Source: VXNE01 sp965208745
Lineage (GTDB): Bacteria > Pseudomonadota > Gammaproteobacteria > Pseudomonadales > Azotimanducaceae
Direction: 5' to 3'
Length of the DNA: 64,000 nucleotides
Assembly: GCA_965208745.1 (NCBI GenBank)
Contig: CBDBPN010000004.1
Span: forward strand, 3,906,001-3,970,000
A program made the position numbers and the translations under genes. Positions within the stretch are counted from its first letter, which is position 1, and each line of letters opens with the position of its first letter. Shown here piece by piece: positions 24,382 through 33,546 of this stretch. Under the pieces are notes generated by a model. That model did no database searches. It was not told where the DNA came from and saw only the letters and a list, made by a program, of their open reading frames with translations.

Positions 24382-24391
24382 GCACTGACCA

Positions 24392-24724
24392 ATGTCGGAA
24401 TCGAGCACCGGCACCGGTGGGGACGAGAGTCGACCGATTACGGACCAGCCTCTGCCAAACGATGACGACTGGGAAGATGCCCCTTCGGAAGGGGAAACCG
24501 AGGTCAAGAATGCTTTTCTGCTTGCACCTCCGGCGTATCACGGGGACCGGTTGTTCTACCGCGTCGTGGTGTGGGCACTGGCCATCGTGGCTGTCGGCGC
24601 CCTTGCGGGAGGGATGGTGTTGGCCGGTATGGGCAAGGATGTGCCCGACACCGTCCTTGCGCTAGGTTCCGCGGCCGTCGGAGCCCTTGCGGGAGTGCTG
24701 GCAGGTAACAGGAACCAGACCTGA
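24392..24724 (+). CDS. Small two-helix membrane protein paired with the RHH gene
   Basis: The 110-residue protein has an acidic, probably cytoplasmic N-terminus (residues 1-50), then two hydrophobic helices at about 55-79 and 85-104 with small-residue packing (VGALAGGMVLAGM, SAAVGALAGVLAGN). No catalytic motif is seen. It starts 10 bp after the RHH-like gene. I do not recognise the family. A small membrane protein under a DNA-binding partner resembles some toxin or stress-response pairs, but this is only a suggestion from arrangement. Confidence 0.6.
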   Translation: MSESSTGTGGDESRPITDQPLPNDDDWEDAPSEGETEVKNAFLLAPPAYHGDRLFYRVVVWALAIVAVGALAGGMVLAGMGKDVPDTVLALGSAAVGALAGVLAGNRNQT

Positions 24725-24851
24725 CCGAGAAAACGTCGCCTAGGCACGGACCCGGGCGCCGGGCGAACGGGGGGAGGCTTTTGGCACCCCGCTCCCGTCG
24801 CCGTCCGTTCCGTGCAAGACTGTCCTTTTCGCACCCCCGAGGAACCGTCGC

Positions 24852-25634
24852 ATGCCCTACGTCACCTACGAGAAACGCGGCCACGTCGCCATCATGACGC
24901 TCAATCGCCCGGAGCGGATGAACGCGCTCGGTCGGGAACTGTCCGCCGAGCTGCGGGAGGCCGAAGCCGAGTTCGCGCGTGACGACGATGTCTGGCTGGG
25001 GATATACACCGGCGCCGGGGACCGGGCGTTCTGCGCGGGTCTGGATCTCAAGGAGGCGGCGGAGCGAGGCAGCGACGGCGTCGCCGGCGGGACCTCCGGG
25101 AGCAGCCCGATCTCGCGGTTCGAGCGCATCGCGCCGGATCACGGCAAGCCGACGATCGCCGCGATCAACGGCGCGGCCTACGGCGGCGGCCTCGAGATGG
25201 CGCTCACCTGCGACATCCGCATCTGTTCCGACAACACCCGCATGGCGCTCGCGGAGGTCAAGGTGGGGCTCTGCCCTCCGGGCGGGTCGTTCAACCTGCC
25301 GCGGCTCGTGGGGCTGTCGAACTCGATGTGGCTGCTCCTCTCGGGAGAACCCGTCGATGCCGAAGAGGCGCTCCGTATGGGCCTCGTGACGCGGGTCGTC
25401 CCGTACCCGGAACTGCTGGACACGGCGGTCGCGATGGGCGAGACGATCGTCGCGAACGCGCCGCTCGCGGTACGCGCCACGCGCAAGCTCGCGCACCTCG
25501 GCATCGAGATGCCGCGCGATTATGCGCGGCGCATGGGCGCGATGCTGATCGAGTCGGTGTGGTCTTCCGAAGACGCGGTGGAGGGCGCGCGGGCGTTCGC
25601 GGAGCGGCGCACGCCCGACTGGCAGATGCGCTGA
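24852..25634 (+). CDS. Enoyl-CoA hydratase/isomerase family protein
   Basis: A 260-residue crotonase-fold protein: RAFCAGLDLKE (near residue 60) forms the first half of the oxyanion hole with acyl-CoA, NGAAYGGGLEMALTCDIRI (near 105) the second, and FNLPRLVG precedes the CoA-binding helix region. A Glu in LAEVKVGL (near 134) is a candidate active-site residue, while the position of the second hydratase Glu is occupied by PPG, so the reaction may be isomerisation, hydration or hydrolysis of an acyl-CoA. A similar but distinct enzyme is encoded at 53.8-54.6 kb. The gene stands alone between convergent and unrelated neighbours. Confidence 0.9.
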   Translation: MPYVTYEKRGHVAIMTLNRPERMNALGRELSAELREAEAEFARDDDVWLGIYTGAGDRAFCAGLDLKEAAERGSDGVAGGTSGSSPISRFERIAPDHGKPTIAAINGAAYGGGLEMALTCDIRICSDNTRMALAEVKVGLCPPGGSFNLPRLVGLSNSMWLLLSGEPVDAEEALRMGLVTRVVPYPELLDTAVAMGETIVANAPLAVRATRKLAHLGIEMPRDYARRMGAMLIESVWSSEDAVEGARAFAERRTPDWQMR

Positions 25635-25642
25635 CAGCCGGT

Positions 25643-26878
25643 CTACATCAGCGGGTGTTCGCCGCCGTCTCCGAGCAGGAGCCCGCCGGCCTCCTCGAGC
25701 ATCTTCGTCTGCCCGAGGATGTGCTGGCAGGCGGTCTGAATGTCGCGCAGATTGCGGTCGAGGGGACTTCTGCGCGTGTAGACGGCGTTGCCGCCCACCG
25801 TGTCGTAGAGCAGCGCCACCACGCGCCTGCTGGTCTGGAAGGCGTTCGTGCGGGACAGCCAGGCGTCGGCGCGTTCCTCGTCGGTCGGCGTCTCACCGCG
25901 CTCGAGCCGGTCCCAGAGGCGCGCGAGGGAGTCGAAGACGTAGCTGCGGGCGGCGCCGAGCGACAGGTGCGCTTCCGCGACCGCGGCCCGGATGCGCGGG
26001 ACGTCGCGCAAGGCGCGGCCGCTGCTCCGTTCTTGCCCGTCGGAGAACATCCGGCGACAGGCGTCGATGGTTTCCCGCGCGATGCCGAGGGGCACGCCCA
26101 CGGTCTTGCGCAGGAAGTGGTCCGGACGCGCCCAGATGGGGCCCTCGCGGCGGGGTGGGTCGAGCAGGCTGAAGGAGCGCTCTTCCGGCACGAAGACATC
26201 CTCGCAGCGATAGTCGTTGCTGCCCGTGCCGCGCAGGCCGGTGGTGTACCAAGTGTCGAGGATCTCGTACTCGTCGGGCCGCGCGTAGAGGATTCGCCAT
26301 GGCGCGCGGCCACTCGCGTCGCGCGCCACCGTGCCGTCCTCGTCGAGCACGGTGCAACCCGCCACCAGCCAGTCGCAGTGCCCGCACCCGCTGCCGAACA
26401 TCCATCGCCCGCTCATCCGGTAGCCACCGTCGACGCGCCGCGCCGTGCCGGCGGGATGGACCCAGCCGGAGGTCGCCATGTCGAGGCGCGGGTACATCTC
26501 CCGGGCGACGGCGTCGTCGAGATAGCCGGAATAGATGCCGGAGTCCGCCCAGATGAAGGCGCACCAACCGACCGAGGCATCCGCCCGGGAGAGCGTCTCG
26601 ATCACCTCGACCTGCTCGATGGCCGTCATCTCGGGGCCGCCCCAGATTCTCGGCATGTTCATCCGCATGATCCCGGCATCCCGGATCTCGTCCACGATGT
26701 CGGGCGGCAGGTTGCGCAGCCCGTCGTACCGGGCGGCGAGGTCCCGCCCGCGGATCCGGTCCGCCAGGGTGCTGGCGTTGGCGAGGATCTCGGCGGCCGA
26801 CAGCGACCGCCCCAACTGCCGTCGCCCGGTAGCCGGTCGTCCTGCGTGGTCGGCGGTGGATCGTTCTTCGCTGGGCAC
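25643..26878 (-). CDS. Acyl-CoA dehydrogenase-like flavin monooxygenase (class D type)
   Basis: The GTG start is preceded by GGAGGGG. The 411-residue protein follows the acyl-CoA dehydrogenase fold: helical N-terminus (GLRNLPPDIVDEIRDAGIMR), MTAIEQVEVIETLSRADASV near residue 88, a mid beta domain with GYRMSGRWMFGSGC (154-167), and a C-terminal helical domain. The Glu base expected of true dehydrogenases is not evident, and the middle segment resembles FMNH2-dependent oxygenases such as HsaA/HpaB-like enzymes. It probably hydroxylates an aromatic or similar substrate with reduced flavin supplied elsewhere. No reductase gene is adjacent. Confidence 0.8.
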   Translation of the reverse strand: MPSEERSTADHAGRPATGRRQLGRSLSAAEILANASTLADRIRGRDLAARYDGLRNLPPDIVDEIRDAGIMRMNMPRIWGGPEMTAIEQVEVIETLSRADASVGWCAFIWADSGIYSGYLDDAVAREMYPRLDMATSGWVHPAGTARRVDGGYRMSGRWMFGSGCGHCDWLVAGCTVLDEDGTVARDASGRAPWRILYARPDEYEILDTWYTTGLRGTGSNDYRCEDVFVPEERSFSLLDPPRREGPIWARPDHFLRKTVGVPLGIARETIDACRRMFSDGQERSSGRALRDVPRIRAAVAEAHLSLGAARSYVFDSLARLWDRLERGETPTDEERADAWLSRTNAFQTSRRVVALLYDTVGGNAVYTRRSPLDRNLRDIQTACQHILGQTKMLEEAGGLLLGDGGEHPLM

Positions 26879-26930
26879 GCTACCCCTCCCGTCCCGGGCG
26901 CATGTTAACGGTGGTCCCGGGGGGAGGCGG

Positions 26931-28448
26931 TTACTGGAGGAACATCCGGTAGGCAGGGTTGTCGGTCTCTTCCCGGTAGCCGTACCCCACCTCCTCGAGG
27001 AACTTGAGGAACCCTGCGCGCTCCGTGGGCGGGACCTGCAATCCCATGAGCACGCGGCCGTACGAGGAGCCGTGGTTGCGATAGTGGAACATGCTGATGT
27101 TCCAGGGCCGGCGCCCCATGTGCTCGAGGAAGTGCGTCAGCGCGCCAGGGCGCTCGGGGAAGTCGAAACGGTACAGGACCTCGTCTGTCGCCCGGGGCGC
27201 GCGGCCACCCACCATGTAGCGCACGTGCTGTTTCGCCATCTCGTTGTCCGACAGGTCGAGGACGGGATAGCCGGATCGCTCGAGCGTCTCGAGCAGTTCC
27301 GGATTGCCGTGTTGCGCGTCCTCGACCTCGACACCGACGAAGATGTGCGCATCGTCGTCGTCCGCGTAGCGGTAGTTGAACTCCGTGATCGCCCGGCGCC
27401 CGAGGATCCCGCAGAAGCGCAACAGGCTGCCAGGCCGCTCGGGGATCGTGACGGCCAGCAGCCGCTCGCGCTGTTCGCCGAGTTCGGCGCGTTCAGCGAT
27501 ATGGCGCAGGCGGTCGAAGTTCACGTTGGCGCCGCTAACGATGGTGGCGAACGCGTGTCCGGCGCTCCGTTCGCGCGCGACGTAGCGCTTGAGGCCGGCC
27601 ACGGCGAGGGCCCCCGCCGGCTCCGCGATCGACCGCGTGTCCTCGAAGATGTCCTTGATCGCCGCGCAGATCTCGTCGTCGGTGACCAGCACGACCTCGT
27701 CGACGCACTCGCGCGCGACGCGGAACGGTTCGGCCCCGACCTGGCGGACCGCCGCGCCGTCGGCGAACGTCCCGACATGATCGAGGACGATCCGCTCGCC
27801 GGCCGCGAGGGCGGCGTGCAGGGTGGGAGCCCCTTCGGGTTCCACGCCGACGATGCGGGTGTCGGGCCAGAGCGCCTTGATGTACGCGGCGATGCCCGCG
27901 ATCAGCCCGCCGCCGCCGACCTCGACGAATACGGCGTCCAGGGGCTCCCCGTGTTGCCGGACGATTTCCATCGCAACGGTGCCTTGGCCCGCGATGACGT
28001 CGGGGTCGTCGAAGGGCGGCACCAGCGTCATGCCGCGTTCGGCTGCCAGCGCCTCGGCAAGTTCGCGTGCGCCGTCATAGGAGTCGCCGGCGAGGGTGAC
28101 GTCGGCCCCCAGGCGTTCGACGGCGTCGACCTTGATGCGCGGCGCCGTCTCCGGCATCACGATGAGGGCGCGTATCCCGAGTTCCCGGGCGGCGAGCGCG
28201 ACGCCCTGTGCGTGATTGCCCGCCGACGCCGCGACGACGCCCCGCTGCCGGCTCTCGTTATCGAGCGAGGCCAGCTTGTTGTAGGCCCCGCGCAGCTTGA
28301 ACGTGAAGATCGGCTGCAGGTCCTCGCGCTTGAGCCACACCTCGTTGCCCAGCCGGGCGGAGAGCTTCGGCGCGTGTTCCAGCGGCGTCTCGCGCGCGAC
28401 GTCGTAGACGCGCGCCTTCAGGATCCGGGTGACGTAGTCTGGAGGCAT
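26931..28448 (-). CDS. ilvA: Biosynthetic threonine ammonia-lyase
   Basis: Converts threonine to 2-oxobutanoate, the first committed step towards isoleucine. The PLP lysine is K51 in FTFKLRGAYNKL, and the glycine-rich phosphate loop is EVGGGGLIAG (near residue 175). The catalytic domain (about 1-325) is followed by two ACT-like regulatory modules (about 327-410 and 420-505), including LLAVTIPERPGSLLRF and YRFDFPERPGALTHFL. Two ACT repeats and 505 residues match the biosynthetic, isoleucine-inhibited enzyme rather than the short catabolic form. It is monocistronic as far as can be seen; other isoleucine genes are outside the window. Confidence 0.97.
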   Translation of the reverse strand: MPPDYVTRILKARVYDVARETPLEHAPKLSARLGNEVWLKREDLQPIFTFKLRGAYNKLASLDNESRQRGVVAASAGNHAQGVALAARELGIRALIVMPETAPRIKVDAVERLGADVTLAGDSYDGARELAEALAAERGMTLVPPFDDPDVIAGQGTVAMEIVRQHGEPLDAVFVEVGGGGLIAGIAAYIKALWPDTRIVGVEPEGAPTLHAALAAGERIVLDHVGTFADGAAVRQVGAEPFRVARECVDEVVLVTDDEICAAIKDIFEDTRSIAEPAGALAVAGLKRYVARERSAGHAFATIVSGANVNFDRLRHIAERAELGEQRERLLAVTIPERPGSLLRFCGILGRRAITEFNYRYADDDDAHIFVGVEVEDAQHGNPELLETLERSGYPVLDLSDNEMAKQHVRYMVGGRAPRATDEVLYRFDFPERPGALTHFLEHMGRRPWNISMFHYRNHGSSYGRVLMGLQVPPTERAGFLKFLEEVGYGYREETDNPAYRMFLQ

Positions 28449-28565
28449 CGGACATTGGCCTGCCGCACGGGGCGCGCAATGATAGCGGCCCTCTGGCGTG
28501 GAGGGATGTGGACGGATGTGGACGTACGCCCGCGAGCCGACGGCCGGCGGCCGCCCGGCCCCCGG

Positions 28566-28973
28566 TCAGAACCAGATGCCGTACAGCAGCGCGACGAGCG
28601 TCACGAGGTACAGCAACCACGTCAACAGATTGCCTGCCGCCCGCGTCACGGGCACGCCCTCGGTGATGATCTGCTGGATGCCGTGGGCCTGCAGGATGCG
28701 GGCGACGAAGAGGCCGCCGCCGACGGTGTGCAGGAACCAGGCCGGGAACTGGAGCAGGGCAAGCAGGCCCAGCCCGATCAGCAGCCCGGGCACGTACTCG
28801 GTGTTGTTGCCGTGCGCGCGGATGGCCCGCTCGAGCTTCGGATCGTCGCCGGTGCCCACCCCGACTCCGGCCTTGACGCGCAAGCGGGACACGTTCAGCC
28901 CCAGCAGCAGCATCAGGCCGAGGTTGAGCGCCGCCCAGAGGGCGACGGGATAGAGAGCGCCTTCGTTCATCAT
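28566..28973 (-). CDS. MAPEG family membrane protein
   Basis: The 135-residue protein has four hydrophobic helices and the MAPEG signature region: NVSRLRVKAGVGVGTGDDPKLERAIRAHGN near residues 28-57, ending in the AHGNxxEY motif, then FVARILQAHGI (near 92). MAPEG proteins are membrane-bound glutathione-using enzymes (transferases, peroxidases, eicosanoid synthases); bacterial members of this length are poorly characterised. An AGGAG site precedes the ATG. The gene lies just beyond ilvA on the same strand but separated by 117 bp without a clear signal. Confidence 0.9.
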   Translation of the reverse strand: MMNEGALYPVALWAALNLGLMLLLGLNVSRLRVKAGVGVGTGDDPKLERAIRAHGNNTEYVPGLLIGLGLLALLQFPAWFLHTVGGGLFVARILQAHGIQQIITEGVPVTRAAGNLLTWLLYLVTLVALLYGIWF

Positions 28974-29018
28974 GTCGTGGTCTCCTTCACGATTGCCTCG
29001 AAGCGTCGAAACCGGTGA

Positions 29019-30422
29019 TCAGAGGGGCGGCCAACGGTGCGCCCAGGGACGCGCCCGCTCGAAGGTGGCGGCCGCGCGCAGGACGTCCGCGTCCGCGCCC
29101 CGGCGGCCGACGATCTGCAGCCCGACCGGGAGCCCGTCGGGCGTGAACCCGCAGGGTACGCTGGCCGCGGGCAGGCCGCTCATGTTGAATGGGTAGGAGA
29201 ACTCGGCCCAGCGGAGCCAGTCCCAGGGGTGTTCGGGCCAGTGGGCGGGCTCGATGCGGTCGGGCGGGAAGGCGGCCACGGAAACCGCGGGAGTCAGGAG
29301 CAGGTCCCATTCGGCCATGAAGCGGTGCATCCGCTCCACGTAGGCGAGCTTGCGCGCGCGCATGGCGATGTAGTCGTCGGCGGAGTGTCCCATCCCGGCG
29401 CGGATGCAGGCGACGAGACCGGCGTCCATGCGGTCCTCCCACTCTGGGAGCAGGGGCGCGAGCGGCGCCTCGTGGACCGCCCAGAAGAACCTGCCGATCT
29501 CGGGACCCTCCGGTCCCCACCCTGGAATCACTTCCTCGACCTGGCACCCGAACGACTCGAACGCGGACGCGGCCGCGTGCACGGGCCCGGCGACTTCCGG
29601 GTCGACGCGTGCGTGGCCCAGGTCCGGGCTGAAGGCGATGCGGAGGCCATGGACATCCGTGTCGAGCCCGGCCAGGTAGTCGGTCGGCGGGCCAGTGAGG
29701 CTCGTGTGATCGAACGGATGCGCCCCGGCGGTGGCGTTCAGGAACAGCGCCGCGTCGGCCACGGTGCGGGCGATAGGACCGATGTGCGAGACGTTGTCGT
29801 TGTTGCGAACGGGCACGTGTGGGATCACGCCCCACGTGGGTTTCAGCCCGAATACGCCGCAGAAGTGCGACGGCATGCGGATCGAGCCGGCCCCGTCGGA
29901 GCCCTGGTGCAGCGGTCCGAATCCGGCGGCCGCCGCGGCCGCTGCCCCGGTGGAAGAGCCGCCGGCGTTCAGGCCGTGCTTCCAGGGGTTGTGCGTGATG
30001 CCGGTCAGCGGGCTGCGGCCGATCCCGGTCCAGCCGAACTCCGGCGTCGTGGTCTTGCCGAGGATCACGGTGCCGGCGGCCTTGAGGCGCGCGGTCACGG
30101 GGGCGTCGAAGTCGGCGATCTGGTCGGCCTGCGTGAGCGAGCCCAGCGCCAGCGGATGACCCGCGAGCTGGTGCAGATCCTTGATGGTGACCGGTACCCC
30201 ATGGAGCGGCCCGAGGTCGTCGCCGCGACTCACGGCGTCTTCCGCCGCCTGCGCCATGTCGAGCGCCAACTCCGCCGTCAGGTGTGCGAAGGCATTGACG
30301 CGTCCGTCGTGGCGCTCGATCTTCTCGAGCACGGCGCGCGTCAGCTCGACGGGCGAGATGTCCCGTGTCCGTACGCGCTGCGCGAGTTCGGTGGCGGGGA
30401 CGAAGCAGAGGTCGGCGTTCAC
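29019..30422 (-). CDS. Amidase signature family hydrolase
   Basis: The GTG start at the beginning of conserved sequence (MNADLCFVPATELAQRVRTR) is preferred over the longer open frame, which extends into neighbouring genes. The Ser-cisSer-Lys triad is complete: K81 in PVTIKDLH, S156 in AGGSSTGAA and S180 in GSDGAGSIRMPS. The 467-residue length is typical. Amidases of this signature hydrolyse diverse amides, and tRNA-dependent GatA is excluded because no gatB/gatC are nearby and the sequence is of the catabolic type. It lies 43 bp upstream (in direction of transcription) of the PspB-like gene's stop, on the same strand. Confidence 0.92.
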   Translation of the reverse strand: MNADLCFVPATELAQRVRTRDISPVELTRAVLEKIERHDGRVNAFAHLTAELALDMAQAAEDAVSRGDDLGPLHGVPVTIKDLHQLAGHPLALGSLTQADQIADFDAPVTARLKAAGTVILGKTTTPEFGWTGIGRSPLTGITHNPWKHGLNAGGSSTGAAAAAAAGFGPLHQGSDGAGSIRMPSHFCGVFGLKPTWGVIPHVPVRNNDNVSHIGPIARTVADAALFLNATAGAHPFDHTSLTGPPTDYLAGLDTDVHGLRIAFSPDLGHARVDPEVAGPVHAAASAFESFGCQVEEVIPGWGPEGPEIGRFFWAVHEAPLAPLLPEWEDRMDAGLVACIRAGMGHSADDYIAMRARKLAYVERMHRFMAEWDLLLTPAVSVAAFPPDRIEPAHWPEHPWDWLRWAEFSYPFNMSGLPAASVPCGFTPDGLPVGLQIVGRRGADADVLRAAATFERARPWAHRWPPL

Positions 30423-30465
30423 CGGCGCGGGCGCGGCGAGGACGTGGAGCCGTTGCGGCCCACGC

Positions 30466-30702
30466 TCAGTCCTGCAGGCCGTCGATCTCGCGTCCGAGCT
30501 GGGCCTTTGGGTCCGTGACGATGGCCTCCAGCGCGCGGACCCGGTCCTCCAGGCCGCCACCGCCCTCAACCGCGGCAAGGCGGGCTTCCAGATCGTCGAG
30601 CCGGCCGTTGCCGGACGCGGTCTTCGACTTGGCGTAGACCCGATAGCCTTCGAGCAGGCAGCCGCACACCACGGCGATGGCGACGAAAGTCCAGAATCCC
30701 AT
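30466..30702 (-). CDS. PspB-like membrane-anchored coiled-coil protein
   Basis: A 78-residue protein with one N-terminal membrane helix (MGFWTFVAIAVVCGCLLEGY, residues 1-20) and a soluble helical tail (LDDLEARLAAVEG, then LEDRVRALEAIVTDPKAQL). The end of the tail, RVRALEAIVTD, resembles the phage-shock protein B family, which senses envelope stress with PspA/PspC; those partners are not visible here, so the assignment is only a resemblance. It sits leftward between a DUF4003 gene and the amidase. The longer frame to 31317 is antisense to the DUF4003 gene and was not used. Confidence 0.65.
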   Translation of the reverse strand: MGFWTFVAIAVVCGCLLEGYRVYAKSKTASGNGRLDDLEARLAAVEGGGGLEDRVRALEAIVTDPKAQLGREIDGLQD

Positions 30703-30831
30703 GGGGCGTCTCCGCGAGTTCGTGACCGGATCATAGTGCAACCCAGGACCGGCACGCACTGCGCAGGAAAGCGTTCCGGCGACGCATGTCGTACACGGCC
30801 GGGCAGCGCGGGCTTGCCTATACTGTCCGGC

Positions 30832-31812
30832 ATGCGCCAGGCATCCGACCCGGTTGCGGAGTATCTCGCCACGCTCGAACGACTGCGGGCGCGCAAGCGG
30901 TGGTCGACGGACATGGCGACGGTGCGCTTCGCCGCGTTGGCGCTGGGCGCGGGGCGCACCGAAGCTGACATCGACCGGCTCGAGGAAGCCGCGGCGACGT
31001 TGCGCGCACGGGCCGGCTGGACCAGTCCCCTGCGGTCGGAAGTCCGGCACGTCGTCGCGGCCATGCTGGTGCGCGAGGGACTCGATCCGGACGGCGTCCA
31101 CGATCAGGTTTTGGAGACCCGTGCGGCACTGCGGTCGCATCGCCTCCCGCGGAGTCAGGCGGGGACGACTTTCGCCGCGCTCGTGCTGGTGTTGCGGTTG
31201 GGAGGTGGGCCCGTGCCGGAACGCCAACTGGAGCGACTGGAGACGATCTGGCGCGGCTGGCGTTCGGAGCACTTCTGGCTGACCGGCGCGGACGATCTCC
31301 CGGCGGCGGCGCTGCATGCCTGCGGCGAGCGGGAGGTGGAGATGCTCGTCGCGGACATCGAGCGGGCGTATGCGCGGCTCAGGGAAGCCGGCTTCCGCCG
31401 CGGCAACGGGCTGCAGTGGGCCTCGCAGGTGCTGGCGGTCGACCCGCGGGGCGTGGACACGGGCGTTGAACGGTTCCGGCGCGTGGCCGAGCGGCTGCGG
31501 CGGTCACGGGTCCGCGTCCGTCCCGGACGCTACGACGAGGCCGCGATCCTCGCGCTGGTCCACGGGGACGTGGCGGCGGTCGTGGACCGCGCCTTGGAGT
31601 ACCGGGACCGGCTGCGCGCCGCCAAGCCGCGTCCCGGGCGCGACCCGGCGTTCACCGTTGCCGTCGGGCTCGCCTTTGCGGGCGATGAGCGGGGAGCGGC
31701 CGACCGCGCCGCCGGAGACCTGGCCGCGCTGCATTCCATCCAGGCCATCCTGAGCGCCCGCCGCGCGGCGGCGGCTTCCACGGCGGGCGCGGGCGCCGCG
31801 GCGCACTCCTGA
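30832..31812 (+). CDS. DUF4003 family protein
   Basis: A 326-residue, mostly helical soluble protein. The core WRSEHFWLTGADDLPAAALH (near residues 144-163) and IERAYARLREAGFRRGNGLQ (near 176-195) match the DUF4003 family, better known from Firmicutes, where no function has been established. A TATACT motif at 30819 to 30824 could be the -10 of its promoter. It is divergent from the PspB-like gene and ends 5 bp before the convergent sorB. No catalytic signature is seen. Confidence 0.75.
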   Translation: MRQASDPVAEYLATLERLRARKRWSTDMATVRFAALALGAGRTEADIDRLEEAAATLRARAGWTSPLRSEVRHVVAAMLVREGLDPDGVHDQVLETRAALRSHRLPRSQAGTTFAALVLVLRLGGGPVPERQLERLETIWRGWRSEHFWLTGADDLPAAALHACGEREVEMLVADIERAYARLREAGFRRGNGLQWASQVLAVDPRGVDTGVERFRRVAERLRRSRVRVRPGRYDEAAILALVHGDVAAVVDRALEYRDRLRAAKPRPGRDPAFTVAVGLAFAGDERGAADRAAGDLAALHSIQAILSARRAAAASTAGAGAAAHS

Positions 31813-31817
31813 TCGCG

Positions 31818-32159
31818 TCAGGGCATCAGTCTCGGGGCGATGGGCGGCCGGCGGTGGCCGGTCCCGGGAGGATAGTGGTCCCCCAGGTAGTCCAGGATCC
31901 GGCCCTCCACGTCCGCCGGCAGCGCCCAGAGGTTCTGCGTGTCCTGCATCCATCGGATCATCGCGAGCCACGTTCCGCGGTCGGCGCGCTGCCGCGTCAC
32001 GAGGCCGAACGAGTGGCAGCTCCCACAGTGCGCCCGAACGTCTTCCCAGCCTGGTTCCGTAACGAGCCCCGTGTCCGGGTCGATGCCGGTGGCGAGGACG
32101 CCGGGAGCGACGCACGCGATCAGGAAAGCGGTCAGGATCGAGCGGCGTTCGCGGCTCAT
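31818..32159 (-). CDS. sorB: Cytochrome c subunit of sulfite dehydrogenase (SorB-like)
   Basis: A 113-residue protein with an N-terminal signal sequence (ILTAFLIACVAPGVLA, residues 8-23) and one haem-binding motif, C45-G-S-C48-H49. An axial Met is likely in the segment around WLAMIRWMQD. It is encoded directly after the molybdenum subunit, overlapping it by 4 bp (ATGA), as in sorAB operons, where it takes electrons from sulfite oxidation and passes them to the respiratory chain. The periplasm is the expected location. Confidence 0.85.
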   Translation of the reverse strand: MSRERRSILTAFLIACVAPGVLATGIDPDTGLVTEPGWEDVRAHCGSCHSFGLVTRQRADRGTWLAMIRWMQDTQNLWALPADVEGRILDYLGDHYPPGTGHRRPPIAPRLMP

Positions 32160-33478
32160 GTCACCATGACCGCGATCCGGTGGCAGGCGTTGTTCAGGTA
32201 TCCCCGCGGGTTCCACGCCGGCAGCAGGACCGGCTGCGACCGCCCCCTTTCGTCCACGGCCCGCGCCCAGACTTCGTAGTACCCCCGCCGCGGGACACTG
32301 ACCGAGGCGGACCAGTGCTGCCAGGCGAGCCGGTTGACCGGTTCGGTGAGCGCGGCGGGCTGCCACGTCGTCCCGAAGTCGATCGACGTGTACACCGCCG
32401 CCACGCGCAAGTCGCCCGCCCACGCGTGGCCGCGCGCGCTCGCAGGCGTGCCGAAAGGAGTGTGCACACCGGATTCCGGAAAGGTGATGAGCGACTTCAC
32501 CGGCATCGACTCGATGATGCACATGTCGCCGTCGTCGACCCGCGTGCCGGGCGCGACCGGATTGCAGGGTACGCGGTACGACCGGCCACCCATCTTCTCG
32601 CCGTCGTGCACGCGGTCGCGGACGAGGATGCGCGTCAGCCACTTGCCGCCCACGGAGCCGGGCCAGCCGGCGGCGACCATGCGCAGGGGATACCCGTGGA
32701 GCGGCGGCAGCGGGGCGCCGTTCATGCCCCACGCGAGCAGCGTCTCGTCCTCCAGCGCCTTGTGGACGGGGACCCCTCGGGATATCGGCAGCTTCGCCGG
32801 ATCGCCCGAGATGTGGGTGTCCGCGGCTTCCCAGGCGACGTAGACGGCGTTGTCGGCGATCCCGCAGGAGCGCAGGAGGTCCCGGAGGCGCACGCCGGTC
32901 CAGTTCGGACATCCGACGGCGCCGGTGGTCCACTGGTTGCCCGGCGCCGGCGGGTGGAACTCGGACCGGCCGTTGCCGCCGCACTCCATCTGGAGTTGCA
33001 GGGTGCGGTGTTCGAAGCGTTGCTGGATCTCGCCCAGGGTCATGCGCACCGGACGCAGGCAAGCCTCACCGGTGACCTCGACTGTCCATTCCGCCGGATC
33101 GATGTCCGCCGTGTCGGGGGGATTGCCGTTGTTGCGGACGAACAGACGTTTCGCCGGCGTGACGGCGTCGTCGAGCAGGTGGGCCGGGGTCTCGGCATTG
33201 AGGGGACGGTCGTTCAGCACCCGCAGGCCGTCTTTGCCGGGGATCGCGAAGGGCTCCGCCGTCTGTGCGAACGCCGCCGGGATCAGGCCCGCCGGCATCC
33301 GTTCGGCGAACGGGATCGCCCCACCTAGCGACGCGGACATCGCGGCCAGCCCGGAGCCCCGCAGGAAGCCGCGCCGGGTGAGACCGGTTTCGCGACCCCA
33401 CATGACGCGATCCGCTTCGAGGGGGCCCGCGTCGTAGAGGTGGTGAATTCCTTTCTCGATCCTGACGGTCATCTCCAT
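32156..33478 (-). CDS. sorA: Sulfite oxidase-like molybdopterin subunit (SorA-like)
   Basis: Start chosen at MEMTVRIEKG because GGGAAGGG lies 6 bp upstream; the longer ATG at 33502 lacks a site. The Tat signal TRRGFLRG (34-41) directs folded export to the periplasm. The molybdenum-ligating Cys is C166 in QMECGGNGRSEF, with the partner loop NQWTTGAVGCPNWTGVRL near 182-199. A C-terminal immunoglobulin-like dimerisation domain is evident (VAAVYTSIDFGTTWQPA near residue 365). With the adjacent monohaem cytochrome this forms a sulfite:cytochrome c oxidoreductase converting sulfite to sulfate. Confidence 0.9.
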   Translation of the reverse strand: MEMTVRIEKGIHHLYDAGPLEADRVMWGRETGLTRRGFLRGSGLAAMSASLGGAIPFAERMPAGLIPAAFAQTAEPFAIPGKDGLRVLNDRPLNAETPAHLLDDAVTPAKRLFVRNNGNPPDTADIDPAEWTVEVTGEACLRPVRMTLGEIQQRFEHRTLQLQMECGGNGRSEFHPPAPGNQWTTGAVGCPNWTGVRLRDLLRSCGIADNAVYVAWEAADTHISGDPAKLPISRGVPVHKALEDETLLAWGMNGAPLPPLHGYPLRMVAAGWPGSVGGKWLTRILVRDRVHDGEKMGGRSYRVPCNPVAPGTRVDDGDMCIIESMPVKSLITFPESGVHTPFGTPASARGHAWAGDLRVAAVYTSIDFGTTWQPAALTEPVNRLAWQHWSASVSVPRRGYYEVWARAVDERGRSQPVLLPAWNPRGYLNNACHRIAVMVT

Positions 33479-33546
33479 GTCCGCCCTTCCCAAGCCCGAC
33501 ATTTTGGGCCAAGGTTCGCCCTGCCGCCATCGTACGGGAGACCGGC

